Below, piece by piece: positions 27,807 through 36,963 of a DNA stretch of 64,000 nucleotides (positions are counted from its first letter, which is position 1; every line of letters begins with the position of its first letter). The translations under genes and the position numbers were made by a program. A model generated the notes under the pieces. It saw only the letters and a program-made list of their open reading frames with translations, did no database searches and had not been told where the DNA came from. The stretch comes from Dyadobacter sp. CY356 (GTDB lineage Bacteria; Bacteroidota; Bacteroidia; Cytophagales; Spirosomataceae), in assembly GCF_021440195.1 (NCBI RefSeq), contig NZ_JAJTSZ010000010.1:220275-284274 (forward strand), written 5' to 3'.

Positions 27807-29417
27807 TTACCAGAAAACAGTATACAAAGCACCAAGAATACCAAAAATCAGGATCGAAGTGATCATAAAGCCGGTGCTCACTTTGAACATCGAGCGGTCA
27901 ATTTCAAGTCCTTTTGGATTGTTCTTGCTTTTTGGATCAAGCAGCGTAACCACGACAATAACTGCCACGAGAATTAAAAATATTATCCCCATACGGTTCA
28001 AAAAAGGAATTTCTTCATACCAGAATTTGAAAGCAGTCGAAAGTGGTATGGTTAAAAGTGCTGCAACCAAAGCCGCATTTCCAGTTGTTCTTTTCCAGAA
28101 AAAACCAAGGAAAAAAATCGCAAAAACACCGGGTGTGATAAAACTTGAATATTCCTGAATGAATTGATAGGCTTGTTCTAAAACACGGAGCTGGGGCGCA
28201 ATCAATGCGGCAATACCCATAGAAGTCCAGATGGCATAACGACCCACGCGGATCAGGTGTTTTTCCGATGCGTCTGGTTTGATATATTCTCTGTAAATAT
28301 CGAGCGTAAAAATCGTAGAAATACTATTCGCTTTTCCAGCCAGAGAAGCGACGATTGCAGCCGTTAATGCTGCAAAAGCCATTCCTTTCAAACCCGATGG
28401 AAGAAGGTCAAGCAACACAGGATACGCATGATCCGGTTTTACGACACCGTTTACATCCAACATTTCGGTCTGAAACATGCCGTTTTGGAAAAGTACATAA
28501 GCTGCAATTCCAGGAATTACAACAATAATTGGAATGATCAGTTTCAGACCCGCAGCAAATAAAAGTCCCTTTCGCGCTGTTGGGAGACTTGCACCCAAAG
28601 TTCGCTGGATGATGTATTGATTACACCCAAAATAATTCAGGTTATTGATCCACATCGCCCCGATGATCACTGACAAACCTGGCAGATCTTTGTAATAAGG
28701 GTTATCTTTTTTCAGGATCATATGAAAATGCGGTTCAGCCTGTGCTTTCAGCGTACCAAATGCACTGAAAACATTAGGGTTTCCAAACTGTTTCGCCACA
28801 AGATCCATAGCAAGGTAAGTAGTTACCAATCCTCCTGCAATGAGCACAACTACCTGAACTACATCCGTATAACCAATCACTTTCATTCCTCCGACAGTAA
28901 TGATGATAGCAAAAACCGCCAGTGCTGCGATTGCCCAGGTAAAGTCAATACCTGCTGTAACTTCCAGTGCAAGTGCGCCGAGATACAGGATTGAAGTCAG
29001 ATTGACAAACACATACAAAAGAAGCCAAAACACCGCCATGGTGGTTGCCACTACCGGATTATACCGCTGCCGTAAAAATTGCGGCATGGTATAGATCTTA
29101 TTTTTCAAATAAATAGGCACAAAAAATACCGCGACAACAACAAGTGTTGCTGCTGCCATCCATTCGTAAGATGCTATGGCCAAACCAATTGCAAATCCGG
29201 AACCAGACATGCCGATAAAATGCTCGGCTGAAATATTAGACGCGATCAGAGATGCTCCAATTGCCCAGAACGTCAGCGAACCTTCGGCCAAAAAGTAATC
29301 GGTAGAACTGGTTTCCTTGCTTAATTTCTTTTTGTAGATCCAGAAGCCGTAAGAGGAAACAGCAATGAAATAAATGAAAAATACGACGTAATCAAGTAGT
29401 TGCAGGCCTTGTTTCAT
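27807..29417 (-). CDS. Sodium:solute symporter (SSS), probable inositol transporter
   Basis: The 536-aa polytopic protein has about 13-14 membrane helices. SSS hallmarks are DYFLAEGSLTFWAIGASLIASNISAEHFIGMSGSGFA near residues 38-75, GGMKVIGYTDVVQ, and GCNQYIIQRTLGA with the R-T-L typical of SGLT-like carriers. Sugar-type SSS members couple uptake to sodium. Location between iolG and iolJ makes myo-inositol the likely substrate. The C-terminal half contains FAALTAAIVASLAGKANSISTIFT, also a family signature. Confidence 0.92.
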   Translation of the reverse strand: MKQGLQLLDYVVFFIYFIAVSSYGFWIYKKKLSKETSSTDYFLAEGSLTFWAIGASLIASNISAEHFIGMSGSGFAIGLAIASYEWMAAATLVVVAVFFVPIYLKNKIYTMPQFLRQRYNPVVATTMAVFWLLLYVFVNLTSILYLGALALEVTAGIDFTWAIAALAVFAIIITVGGMKVIGYTDVVQVVVLIAGGLVTTYLAMDLVAKQFGNPNVFSAFGTLKAQAEPHFHMILKKDNPYYKDLPGLSVIIGAMWINNLNYFGCNQYIIQRTLGASLPTARKGLLFAAGLKLIIPIIVVIPGIAAYVLFQNGMFQTEMLDVNGVVKPDHAYPVLLDLLPSGLKGMAFAALTAAIVASLAGKANSISTIFTLDIYREYIKPDASEKHLIRVGRYAIWTSMGIAALIAPQLRVLEQAYQFIQEYSSFITPGVFAIFFLGFFWKRTTGNAALVAALLTIPLSTAFKFWYEEIPFLNRMGIIFLILVAVIVVVTLLDPKSKNNPKGLEIDRSMFKVSTGFMITSILIFGILGALYTVFW

Positions 29418-29442
29418 GAGGTTGGTTTAGGGTATATTCTTC

Positions 29443-30471
29443 TTATACCAATGTGTGACTGATAACTTCTTCCAACTTCACTGGTCTTCCTTCTTGCAAG
29501 GATTTCATCGCTGCGATACCAATCGCCGTGGCCATTAACCCATCATGCGCATCAACCGGGGAAGGCGTGTCATTGAGCACACAATTAACAAATGATTTCA
29601 GACAAACCCGGTATGCCGTTTCATATCTTTCAAGGAAAAAGTGTAGCGGGAGTGAGATATGGCCGCCGCTACTGTCGAAATGTACCAGATTATCAGCGGT
29701 ATTATTCTCCGCTTTGGCCATTCCTTTTGATCCGAAAATTTCCAGTCGTTGGTCATATCCATATACCGCTTTTCTGCTGTTATCAATGACGCCAATCGCT
29801 CCGTTTGCGAAAGTCAGCACAATCACTGCCGTATCAATATCGCCAAATTCTTTGATTTCCGGGTTGATCAAAGCATCGCCTTTTACAAACACTTCGGTCA
29901 CTTCGGAGCCGACAATGTAACGGGCCATATCAAAATCATGAATGGACATATCCAGGAAAATGCCGCCTGATATTTTTAAATATTCAATAGGCGGCGGTCC
30001 CGGGTCACGACTGGTGATACGAAGAATTTGCGGATCTCCGATTTTATCATCTGCTACGATATTTCGCACGTTGGTAAAATTAGCATCAAAACGACGGTTG
30101 AACCCTAACATCAATTTTACACCATTTTCACTGACCGCTTTTTGTGCAGCATAAATCGCGTCCAAAGTTACGTCCAGCGGTTTTTCACAGAATATGTGTT
30201 TTTTCTGATTCGCGGCTGCTACCGTGTACGGGACGTGAAAAGGAGTAGGGGAGCAGATAATAACGGCTTCCACATCCGGATGATTAATGACGTCATAGGC
30301 ATCCGTAGTCACTTCTTCAACACCCAGATTTTTAGCAAAAGCATGCGACTCCGGAGAAAGATCCGACGCGATAATTACTTCCGCACCAGGAATGTGATGC
30401 AGCAGATTGCTGAGGTGTATCTGCCCGATACGCCCCAATCCAATCACTCCAATTTTTAATTTCTTTGACAT
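29443..30471 (-). CDS. iolG: Inositol 2-dehydrogenase
   Basis: The 342-aa Gfo/Idh/MocA family protein has the Rossmann motif GLGRIG (11-16), EKP at 96-98 (catalytic Lys97) and MSIHDFDMARY with Asp/His of the active site near residue 175. It oxidises myo-inositol to 2-keto-myo-inositol (scyllo-inosose) with NAD. It starts the catabolic route and precedes the symporter by 25 bases. Confidence 0.94.
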   Translation of the reverse strand: MSKKLKIGVIGLGRIGQIHLSNLLHHIPGAEVIIASDLSPESHAFAKNLGVEEVTTDAYDVINHPDVEAVIICSPTPFHVPYTVAAANQKKHIFCEKPLDVTLDAIYAAQKAVSENGVKLMLGFNRRFDANFTNVRNIVADDKIGDPQILRITSRDPGPPPIEYLKISGGIFLDMSIHDFDMARYIVGSEVTEVFVKGDALINPEIKEFGDIDTAVIVLTFANGAIGVIDNSRKAVYGYDQRLEIFGSKGMAKAENNTADNLVHFDSSGGHISLPLHFFLERYETAYRVCLKSFVNCVLNDTPSPVDAHDGLMATAIGIAAMKSLQEGRPVKLEEVISHTLV

Positions 30472-30480
30472 GTCTATTTA

Positions 30481-30613
30481 GGTTTTAGCGGTTAGCTATT
30501 AGCAGTTAGCTTTTTGCCAATCCGAGCTTGGTATGTTTCTTAATTATTTCGTTACAGTTTGAATGTCCTAATGAGCCAAAAAGCTAATCGCTAAAAGCTA
30601 ACAGCTAACAGCC
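30481..30613. repeat. TTAGC-type inverted repeat between iolA and iolG
   Basis: Left arm 30481-30516 and right arm 30577-30613 are imperfect complements over ~36 bases. Each is built of TTAGC/GCTAA units (GGTTAGCTATTAGCAGTTAGC on the left), with a ~60-base loop. It almost fills the gap and ends three bases from the iolA stop. It would form a long stem in the operon mRNA. Confidence 0.8.
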
Positions 30614-30616
30614 AAC

Positions 30617-32083
30617 TCAGAATTTCCTGTTCCACTCTTTCAACCACCGCTCAATAACCACTTTCGTCTGGGTGAAAAACTCAACAGCATGATTTCCTTG
30701 TCCATGCAAATCGCCGTAAAAACTGTCTTTCCAGCCTGAGAACGGGAATTGGGCGACAGGGGCAGCCACGCCGATGTTGATACCAATATTTCCTGCTTCC
30801 GCCTCGTGACGGAATTTTCTGGCGTTCAGACCGCTGCTTGTGAATATGCAGGCCATGTTTCCGTAGCGACCGGAATTGATAAATCGGATTGCTTCTTCAA
30901 TGGTATTGATATGGACAAGGCTTAGTACCGGGCCGAAAATTTCAGTGGCTGCCAATTCGCCGTCCAATGGAATGTCTTCAATTATGGTTGGTTCGATAAA
31001 GTTACCGTTTTCAAAACCTGGTACTTTTGCATTACGGCCATCAACCAATAATCTGCCGCCCTCGCTTAATCCTTTGTCGATTAAGTGATTGACACGGTTT
31101 TTACTCTCAGCAGTAATCACCGGACCCATTTGAACGTCACTTTCAAGTCCAAAACCCGTCTTACGATTTTTCGCAGACTCAACAAGACTTTCTGTGATAT
31201 CCTTATGTTCACCAACGGTAATAATCGTTGAAGCGGCAAGGCAGCGTTGACCGGCACACCCATAAACGCTGTCTATCACGATCTGCGTGGTCATGTCAAT
31301 ATCCGCATCCGGCAACACGATAACAGGGTTTTTCGCTCCACCTTGTGCCTGAACCCGTTTTCCATGTGCTGCGCCTTTGGAATAAACGTATTTGGCAACA
31401 TTGGAAGAACCAACAAAACTGATTCCTTTGATAACCGGATGTTCAAGAATTGCATCCACGACTTCACGACCACCCTGAACAAGATTTAGAACTCCTTTCG
31501 GCAGATCCAGTCTTTCCATCAAAGCGACAATTTTAGTCATCGTCAACGGTACTTTTTCCGATGGTTTGATGATATAGCTGTTTCCGCAAGCCAGCGCATA
31601 AGGCAAAAACCAGAACGTAATCATCCCCGGAAAGTTGAACGGCGCGATACAGGCACAAGGGCCAAGCGGTTGACGGATCATATATTCATCAATTCCTTTG
31701 GCAATATCTTCGGAAAATTCGCCCTGCATCAAAGCCGGCATTCCGCAGGCATTTTCAACATTTTCAATCGCCCGAACCATTTCCGCTTTGGCTTCCAGAA
31801 AAGTTTTTCCGGATTCAAGCGTAATCGTTTTAGCGATATCGTCGAGGTTATCTTCCAGCAACGTTTTCAATTTGAAAAGATACTGCACACGTTTCGAAAC
31901 CGGCGTGCTTCTCCATTCCTGAAATCCTTCATGGGCAGCCTGCGCCGCGTCCGCTACATCCTGCGCACTACCGATCGGAACCTGCATCAATATTTCCTGC
32001 GAAGCCGGATTTAAAACGTTGGTAAATTCGCTGGAATGACTATCCACCCAACGGCCATTAATATAATTCTGTAACTTCTCCAT
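30617..32083 (-). CDS. iolA: Methylmalonate/malonate-semialdehyde dehydrogenase (CoA-acylating)
   Basis: The 488-aa ALDH-fold protein has catalytic Cys281 in GCAGQRCLAAS. The general-base Glu of ordinary ALDHs is missing (GGAKNPVIVLPDAD), which is typical of the CoA-acylating MMSDH subgroup. PFNFPGMITFWFLPYALACGN and the substrate loop also fit IolA/MmsA. It makes acetyl-CoA from malonate semialdehyde at the end of inositol breakdown, or propionyl-CoA from methylmalonate semialdehyde. Confidence 0.95.
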   Translation of the reverse strand: MEKLQNYINGRWVDSHSSEFTNVLNPASQEILMQVPIGSAQDVADAAQAAHEGFQEWRSTPVSKRVQYLFKLKTLLEDNLDDIAKTITLESGKTFLEAKAEMVRAIENVENACGMPALMQGEFSEDIAKGIDEYMIRQPLGPCACIAPFNFPGMITFWFLPYALACGNSYIIKPSEKVPLTMTKIVALMERLDLPKGVLNLVQGGREVVDAILEHPVIKGISFVGSSNVAKYVYSKGAAHGKRVQAQGGAKNPVIVLPDADIDMTTQIVIDSVYGCAGQRCLAASTIITVGEHKDITESLVESAKNRKTGFGLESDVQMGPVITAESKNRVNHLIDKGLSEGGRLLVDGRNAKVPGFENGNFIEPTIIEDIPLDGELAATEIFGPVLSLVHINTIEEAIRFINSGRYGNMACIFTSSGLNARKFRHEAEAGNIGINIGVAAPVAQFPFSGWKDSFYGDLHGQGNHAVEFFTQTKVVIERWLKEWNRKF

Positions 32084-32117
32084 TATGATATTTTAATTAA
32101 AATCTAGTTATGTCTAA

Positions 32118-32241
32118 TAGGTTACACAGAGGTTCACAGAGTTAAAAAGAGGGACACGGAGTTTTTTCTTTTAACTCTGTGCTTAACAAAATAAAACCTC
32201 TATGGCTCTCTTTTTACCTCTGTGGTTCTCTGTGTAACCTA
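32118..32241. repeat. CACAGAG-type inverted repeat between iolC and iolA
   Basis: Left arm from 32118 and right arm ending 32241 share TAGGTTACACAGAG...CACAGAG..TAAAAAGAG, in opposite orientation, over ~36-40 bases. The right arm includes the iolC stop codon (32239-32241). A third internal segment (ACTCTGTG near 32174) is also related. The element resembles the ACGCAGAG repeats at 46-48 kb. Confidence 0.8.
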
Positions 32242-33246
32242 AAAACCACCTCGGCTTTCTACGAACTCAGTTACCTCCGCATACGTTGGCATGAAGTTCG
32301 CGCAGCCTTCTCTTGTTACGATGATCGCGCCGCAGGCGTTTCCCATTCTTACACTTTTATATAAATCCCATCCATTCAGAATTCCGTAAGAAAAACCGGC
32401 GCAGAATGCGTCTCCGGCACCTAATACGTTTAAAACTTCCACCGGAAAACCAGGCACTTTTACTTCTTCTTTTCCGGGTTGGAAAATCGATGCGCCGTCT
32501 TTTCCGCGTTTTACAACCAGGGTTTCAACGCCGGATTTTAGGATTTCTTCGATAGCGGTATTGATGTTGCCACGGATTTCAGGCGCTGAAATCTGCTGGT
32601 GTTTGATCAAAAGCTGTTCTTTGTCTGTCAGATAGGTGGCCAGAATTTCTTCCTCTGTGCCAACTACCATGGTAAAACTGCTCAAAGCTGCCCGAAGTGT
32701 CACCCCAAAAGCGCGGGGATCGTCCCATTGATCGGCACGGAAATCGATATCTAAAAGTGTTTTCAGCTTATGCTTTTTTGCTACTTCCAAGGCGTAAAAC
32801 ATGGAAGTGCGGCTCGGGTCTTTGCTGAATGCAGTTCCGGAAAATGCGACTGCTTTGAATTCTTCAAAAGGAATTGCATTAACGTGGTCGATGGTCAGAT
32901 TGATATCGGCGCAGTTTTCCCGGTAATAAACCAAGGGGAATTTGTCCGGTGGTTCAATGCCTAAGATTACTGCTGAACTTCTTGTTCCTTCAATCGTTGG
33001 TATGTATTCAGTTGCAATTCCCTCTTCATCCAAAAAATGTTTGATGAAATTTCCCACCTGGTCATTCCCGATTCCGGTCAGGATTGCAGTTTTCAGGCCC
33101 AGTCGTTGTGCGCCGGTTGCGATGTTCAGCGGACAGCCGCCTACAAACGCGTTGAAGGCACTTATTTTTTCAAACGGACTTCCAATGTTTGCAGAATACA
33201 GGTCAATGGAAGAGCGCCCGATGGTTAAAAGATCGTGTTTAGGCAT
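32239..33246 (-). CDS. iolC: 5-Dehydro-2-deoxygluconokinase
   Basis: The 335-aa PfkB/ribokinase-fold sugar kinase has SSIDLY near the start, AFVGGCPLNIATGAQRLGLK (N-terminal PfkB motif) and VLGAGDAFCAGFSYG (C-terminal motif with catalytic Asp). It phosphorylates 5-dehydro-2-deoxy-gluconate to DKGP, the aldolase substrate. It is the second gene of the operon, 59 bases after iolB. Confidence 0.95.
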   Translation of the reverse strand: MPKHDLLTIGRSSIDLYSANIGSPFEKISAFNAFVGGCPLNIATGAQRLGLKTAILTGIGNDQVGNFIKHFLDEEGIATEYIPTIEGTRSSAVILGIEPPDKFPLVYYRENCADINLTIDHVNAIPFEEFKAVAFSGTAFSKDPSRTSMFYALEVAKKHKLKTLLDIDFRADQWDDPRAFGVTLRAALSSFTMVVGTEEEILATYLTDKEQLLIKHQQISAPEIRGNINTAIEEILKSGVETLVVKRGKDGASIFQPGKEEVKVPGFPVEVLNVLGAGDAFCAGFSYGILNGWDLYKSVRMGNACGAIIVTREGCANFMPTYAEVTEFVESRGGF

Positions 33247-33305
33247 GGAAGAAAATGTTAGCCAGGTTACTTGATACCAGATTTAATTCGTGTTTCCGAC
33301 GAAAA

Positions 33306-34175
33306 TTATTTTGAATTGTTCATTTCCAAAGTGACGATCGGAAGTCTTGGATCCTGACCTTTCCAGGAATTGTAAATCCAGTCATGATCCGGGTCAGAAG
33401 TGTTGGCGAGCGATTGATCGCTCCCAGCCAGAAAGTTTAGATAATAAACATTATAGCCATGCGCCGCCGCTACCGGATGATATCCTTTTGGCACTAAAAC
33501 AGCTTCATTGTGATGCACACGTACAATCTCATCAAGCGAACGGTCATCCGTATAAACCTGCTGAATGGCGTATCCCTGCGGTTTGTCTATTTTGTAGAAA
33601 TAAATTTCTTCCAGATTTGCTTCAATCAACGTTCCATCCGCGTCCACTTTGCGTTCGTCATGTTTGTGTGCAGGAAAAGAAGACCAGTTTCCTGACGGCG
33701 TATATACCTCTACGCAAACAATTTTATGACAGTCAAAACCTGGTTGTAATAAGCTGTTGATCTGCCGGTTGGCATTGTCTCCGCCGCGAAATTCGATCGC
33801 TGCTTCCTCCGGGCGCTTCATGTATAGCGGGTGATCTTCGTCGGTGGCAACCCAGCAAATGGCGATATCTGTTTTATCGGTTTGAGCGGTTAACGTGAAT
33901 TCAGTATTTCTTGATAAATACATGGCATGACCAATTCCGCTGAAAACATCCTTCCTTCCGTTTCTTGTTTCCCATGTTCCCTCCGCCGTTTCAACTTTAA
34001 AATTTCCACCCAATAACGCGATGCAATATTCGTAATCTCCCGTGTTCAGTGTATATTGTTCGTTCAGGTCAAAAACTTTGGCTTCGAAGTTTAAATAAGT
34101 CCAGCCGGCTTGTTCGCTTGTTAGCGAATGATACGTTTTTTGATCCGTTTTTGGTTTTACCAGTAGGTCGCTCAT
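33306..34175 (-). CDS. iolB: 5-Deoxy-glucuronate isomerase
   Basis: I start at the ATG 34175 (MSDLLVKPK); an upstream extension would contain an unrelated Cys/Arg-rich stretch. The 289-aa bicupin isomerase has SFPAHKHDERKVDADGTLIEANLEEIYFYKI, LDEIVRVHHNEAVLVPKGYHPVAAAHGYNVYYLNFLAG and the ending DPDHDWIYNSW. These are diagnostic of IolB, which isomerises 5-deoxy-glucuronate to 5-dehydro-2-deoxy-gluconate. It is the first gene of the operon, divergent from a LacI regulator. Confidence 0.96.
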   Translation of the reverse strand: MSDLLVKPKTDQKTYHSLTSEQAGWTYLNFEAKVFDLNEQYTLNTGDYEYCIALLGGNFKVETAEGTWETRNGRKDVFSGIGHAMYLSRNTEFTLTAQTDKTDIAICWVATDEDHPLYMKRPEEAAIEFRGGDNANRQINSLLQPGFDCHKIVCVEVYTPSGNWSSFPAHKHDERKVDADGTLIEANLEEIYFYKIDKPQGYAIQQVYTDDRSLDEIVRVHHNEAVLVPKGYHPVAAAHGYNVYYLNFLAGSDQSLANTSDPDHDWIYNSWKGQDPRLPIVTLEMNNSK

Positions 34176-34226
34176 CGTTGATTTTCTATTACATTTGCAC
34201 AATGATAGCGTGGTATAAATTAAATA

Positions 34227-34264
34227 CAAAGTGTAAATATGTTAATAATGTATGCAAACGTTTG
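34227..34264 (-). promoter_or_regulatory. iol operon promoter with overlapping LacI-type operator
   Basis: CAAACGTTTG (34255-34264) is a perfect palindrome with the central CG typical of LacI-family sites. On the minus strand its TTTG falls 19 bases before TACACTTTG (34227-34235), a plausible -33/-7 pair of the Bacteroidota type for iolB. A repressor there would block the promoter and, being 36 bases before the lacI-type gene, could also act on it. Confidence 0.6.
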
Positions 34265-34300
34265 AAAAAATTTAAATAATTAATTGTAATTGTCCTACTC

Positions 34301-35335
34301 ATGAATTCCTCTCGCCCGGTTACTATCAAAGACATTGCCCGCCGCTTCCGTTGTTCTCCATCGACAGTTTCCAGAGCGCTCAATGATCATCCGGCAATCA
34401 ATGAAGACACCCGGAAAAACATTCAGGAATACGCAAAAGAGGTAGGTTATCAGCGTAACGAGGTGTCTTTGAGTTTGTTAAATAAGAAAACAGCGACACT
34501 GGGCGTGGTGGTACCAACGATCGGAAATTACTATGAAACTGCTGTCATTGAGGGACTTCACACGATTTTACAGCCATTGGGTTATACGCTCAATATTTGT
34601 GTAACAAACGAAAATTATCTGCTTGAAAAGGAATATTTATCAAAATTACTTTCCAACCGTACCGAAGGGATTTTCCTGTCCGTTTCCCAGGAAACCTACG
34701 ATGCGGGTTATTATGAACATTTGGAAAGTGTGATCCAGAGAAAAACCCCGCTGATTTTTATCGACCGGGAATATGAAGATTTTGAAACAAGCCGGGCGAC
34801 AGTCGACGATTACCACGGCGCATTTGCGGCCGTTGAGCATTTACTTACCATCGGATACAAAAACATCGCCCATCTGAAAGGTCCAAACGGACTGACGGTT
34901 TCCGAACAGCGATTCAAAGGCTATCGGGATTGTTTAAAAAAATATGAGATTCCGATACGTGAGGAATTGATCATCAATACCAACTTCAAGGTTGAAAGCG
35001 CCATTGTGCCCACAAAAAGATTGCTGGATCTGGATTTCCCGCCCGATGCGATTTTTGGTGTCAATGACCAGGTGGCGATAGGGGCGATGCGGGTGATCCT
35101 TGACCGCGGTCTGAAAATCCCGGGTGACGTTGGTATCGTTGGTTTTGACAATTCTCCAATCTCCGCTTACACCTATCCATCACTCACCACAGTTCATCGC
35201 CCCGGCAGAAAGATCGGAATGGAGGCCTCCCGTTTGTTTTTAAACCAGTTGAATGGTTCAGGAGATTTTGTGCATGAGAATATTGTCTTGCCTACGGAGT
35301 TGATTATTAGGGAGTCTTCTTTGCGGATTTCGTAA
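34301..35335 (+). CDS. LacI family transcriptional regulator of the iol operon
   Basis: The 344-aa protein has an N-terminal LacI HTH (VTIKDIARRFRCSPSTVSRALND, residues ~7-29) with a hinge and a periplasmic-binding-protein-like effector domain (LGVVVPTIGNYYE, FIDREYED, DFPPDAIFGVNDQVAIGAM, VGIVGFDNSP, LTTVHRPG). It is divergent from iolB and probably represses the operon, responding to inositol or an intermediate. Bacillus uses a DeoR-type IolR instead; LacI control of the pathway is an inference from position and the palindrome. Confidence 0.92.
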   Translation: MNSSRPVTIKDIARRFRCSPSTVSRALNDHPAINEDTRKNIQEYAKEVGYQRNEVSLSLLNKKTATLGVVVPTIGNYYETAVIEGLHTILQPLGYTLNICVTNENYLLEKEYLSKLLSNRTEGIFLSVSQETYDAGYYEHLESVIQRKTPLIFIDREYEDFETSRATVDDYHGAFAAVEHLLTIGYKNIAHLKGPNGLTVSEQRFKGYRDCLKKYEIPIREELIINTNFKVESAIVPTKRLLDLDFPPDAIFGVNDQVAIGAMRVILDRGLKIPGDVGIVGFDNSPISAYTYPSLTTVHRPGRKIGMEASRLFLNQLNGSGDFVHENIVLPTELIIRESSLRIS

Positions 35336-35464
35336 TGATGTGATTTATCAATGGTATTCAAGCAAATAGCTCGTTAGAATTCCTTGGGATGTAGGCAACT
35401 CAGCTAGACGTCATTCTCAACTAATAGTTATTTTAGTATTATCGAATACAATCTTTTTTAACTC

Positions 35465-35483
35465 TTGTTTTGTAACAAAACAA
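35465..35483. promoter_or_regulatory. Palindrome upstream of the 48-aa ORF
   Basis: TTGTTTTG-TAA-CAAAACAA is a perfect 8-bp inverted repeat with a 3-base centre, 33 bases before the small ORF. It has the form of an operator. The HTH protein encoded downstream is a candidate ligand. Confidence 0.45.
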
Positions 35484-35516
35484 TCGATAAATTTATAAAA
35501 ACGCACACTATAAGAT

Positions 35517-35663
35517 ATGAATCTATTTACTATTAGAATGCGTCGTGCTGCACTAAGACAGTTATTAAGAGATAGATCAGAATGGATGTCTCAAAAAGAA
35601 ATAGATAAGATAATTGATCAGATAAATCTATTAACGACGCTTATCGAAATAATGGAAAAGTAA
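35517..35663 (+). CDS. Small basic helical protein, 48 aa
   Basis: ATG at 35517 opens 48 codons ending TAA: residues 1-22 are Arg-rich (IRMRRAALRQLLRDR) and the rest is a predicted amphipathic helix (SQKEIDKIIDQINLLTTLIEIMEK). It lies between a palindrome and an HTH gene 41 bases downstream on the same strand. I recognise no family. The coherent composition and the upstream palindrome favour a real gene, but proof is lacking. Confidence 0.45.
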   Translation: MNLFTIRMRRAALRQLLRDRSEWMSQKEIDKIIDQINLLTTLIEIMEK

Positions 35664-35704
35664 GAAAATAAGTAAACATATCGCTTTGATATTAAAATTT
35701 GACT

Positions 35705-35995
35705 ATGGAAACACGAGAAGAATTTAAAGCACATTTACAAGCACTCATTGCTGATACAGATCTTATGATCCAGGATGCGAAATCCTATCTAATCAGCCAA
35801 GGTGAGGTTGTTGATCTTACTGATTGGGTTACGATCAAGGAATATTGCAAACGTTTTGATATTAGGAACACTGAAACTGTTACGAATTGGATTAGTCGAG
35901 GAATTATTCCTACTGAAAATGTACGTACGATTGAAGAGTTCAATAACACGCGGTTGGTAAAAGCTGTCCAATATCTTGTAAAAGAGCCAAAGTAA
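35705..35995 (+). CDS. Small HTH-domain protein
   Basis: The ATG at 35705 gives 96 aa; a TTG two codons upstream is possible. After an N-terminal helix (residues ~1-35) the protein reads WVTIKEYCKRFDIRNTETVTNWISRGIIP, a MerR/excisionase-like helix-turn-helix with wing, then EFNNTRLVKAVQYLV. It is probably DNA-binding. A decayed fragment with the same C-terminal block lies at 36964-37122, so two related genes may once have flanked the two genes in between. Confidence 0.65.
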   Translation: METREEFKAHLQALIADTDLMIQDAKSYLISQGEVVDLTDWVTIKEYCKRFDIRNTETVTNWISRGIIPTENVRTIEEFNNTRLVKAVQYLVKEPK

Positions 35996-36041
35996 GCTCG
36001 AAATGACTATATCAAAGTAGTAAATCCAAATTCTATTAAAA

Positions 36042-36458
36042 TTGACCCCACAAACAACCCAAACCTACAAAATCGGCCACGACACCTTTATCCACAGCTT
36101 CTCACCAACCCAAAATTTCGGTGTGGCTTTTGAGGATGATATGACGACCGGCGTTTTTTATGCAATCAATAAATCAGAACAGCCGGAAGTTTTGGATGGG
36201 CTGCATATTTATAATGTTGCCGATATTACTGAAAAAACATTGCCTACGGAGCTGCAAATCGGTTGGAGCGATGATGGTTGGATTGCTTTTCTGATCATCA
36301 ATAAACACTATCATGCCATTTTTGATTTCGGCCTCAGAGCCGGATATTGCAGAAATGGTATTCCGGAAAACACCGGAGACTGGGCTTTGGTCAATGAAAG
36401 GCAATTGACGGAAGAAGTCATGGCAAAATATCTGGTGCCGGACGAGAAACGCTCCTGA
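36042..36458 (+). CDS. DUF2251-like protein
   Basis: The frame has no ATG near its beginning: it opens at 36024 and the first plausible start is TTG at 36042 (MTPQTTQTYKIG). The 138-aa soluble protein has NFGVAFEDDMTTGVFYA, LDGLHIYNVADI and IINKHYHAIFDFGLRAGYCRNGIP, matching the DUF2251 pattern as I remember it. Function is unknown. It is probably in an operon with the next gene, 54 bases on. Confidence 0.7.
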   Translation: MTPQTTQTYKIGHDTFIHSFSPTQNFGVAFEDDMTTGVFYAINKSEQPEVLDGLHIYNVADITEKTLPTELQIGWSDDGWIAFLIINKHYHAIFDFGLRAGYCRNGIPENTGDWALVNERQLTEEVMAKYLVPDEKRS

Positions 36459-36512
36459 AAATTGCCTGCATTTGCCAGTTTCTTCTTTTAGTCCTGGATT
36501 TTACTTTTGAAT

Positions 36513-36962
36513 ATGGTGAATCAATATCTCAATATTTCAGATATTAAAAGTTTGGTCGATAAATTTGTGTCAAAAACGCTTCCGGAAGAAGAATGGTCTC
36601 ATTTTGCGCATCTTACAGTCGGACTTTGGTTTGTCTCAAATCATGGTTTGGAGGAAACATCAGTATTGATGCCAACTTATATTGCGGAGTATAATGAGTC
36701 GTTAGGAAAGGAAAATACAGATTTCAGCGGTTACCACGAAACGATTACGCAATTCTGGATATGGCTTTTGGATTGTTATTGGAATGAGGTTCAAAAGGAA
36801 AAATCATTGTTAAATGCGGCGAACGGTTTAGCAAATAGTCCTTACGGAGATCCATCCAATTTTCTGAAATTTTACAGTCGTGAGTTGATATTTTCGATTG
36901 AAGCAAGAAAGGGATTTGTAAAGCCAGATTTACGGGATCTGGATTTACAGTTGATTGGATAA
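36513..36962 (+). CDS. Conserved hypothetical protein with GYHETIT motif
   Basis: I start at the ATG 36513. The 149-aa soluble, mostly helical protein has LPEEEWSHFAHLTVGLWFVSNHG and FSGYHETITQFWIWLLD. I recall this pairing of a W-x-H-x-x-H motif and a YHET motif from small uncharacterised proteins, but cannot name the family. The two His clusters suggest a metal site. The stop is followed immediately by the decayed HTH fragment. Confidence 0.6.
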   Translation: MVNQYLNISDIKSLVDKFVSKTLPEEEWSHFAHLTVGLWFVSNHGLEETSVLMPTYIAEYNESLGKENTDFSGYHETITQFWIWLLDCYWNEVQKEKSLLNAANGLANSPYGDPSNFLKFYSRELIFSIEARKGFVKPDLRDLDLQLIG

Positions 36963-36963
36963 C

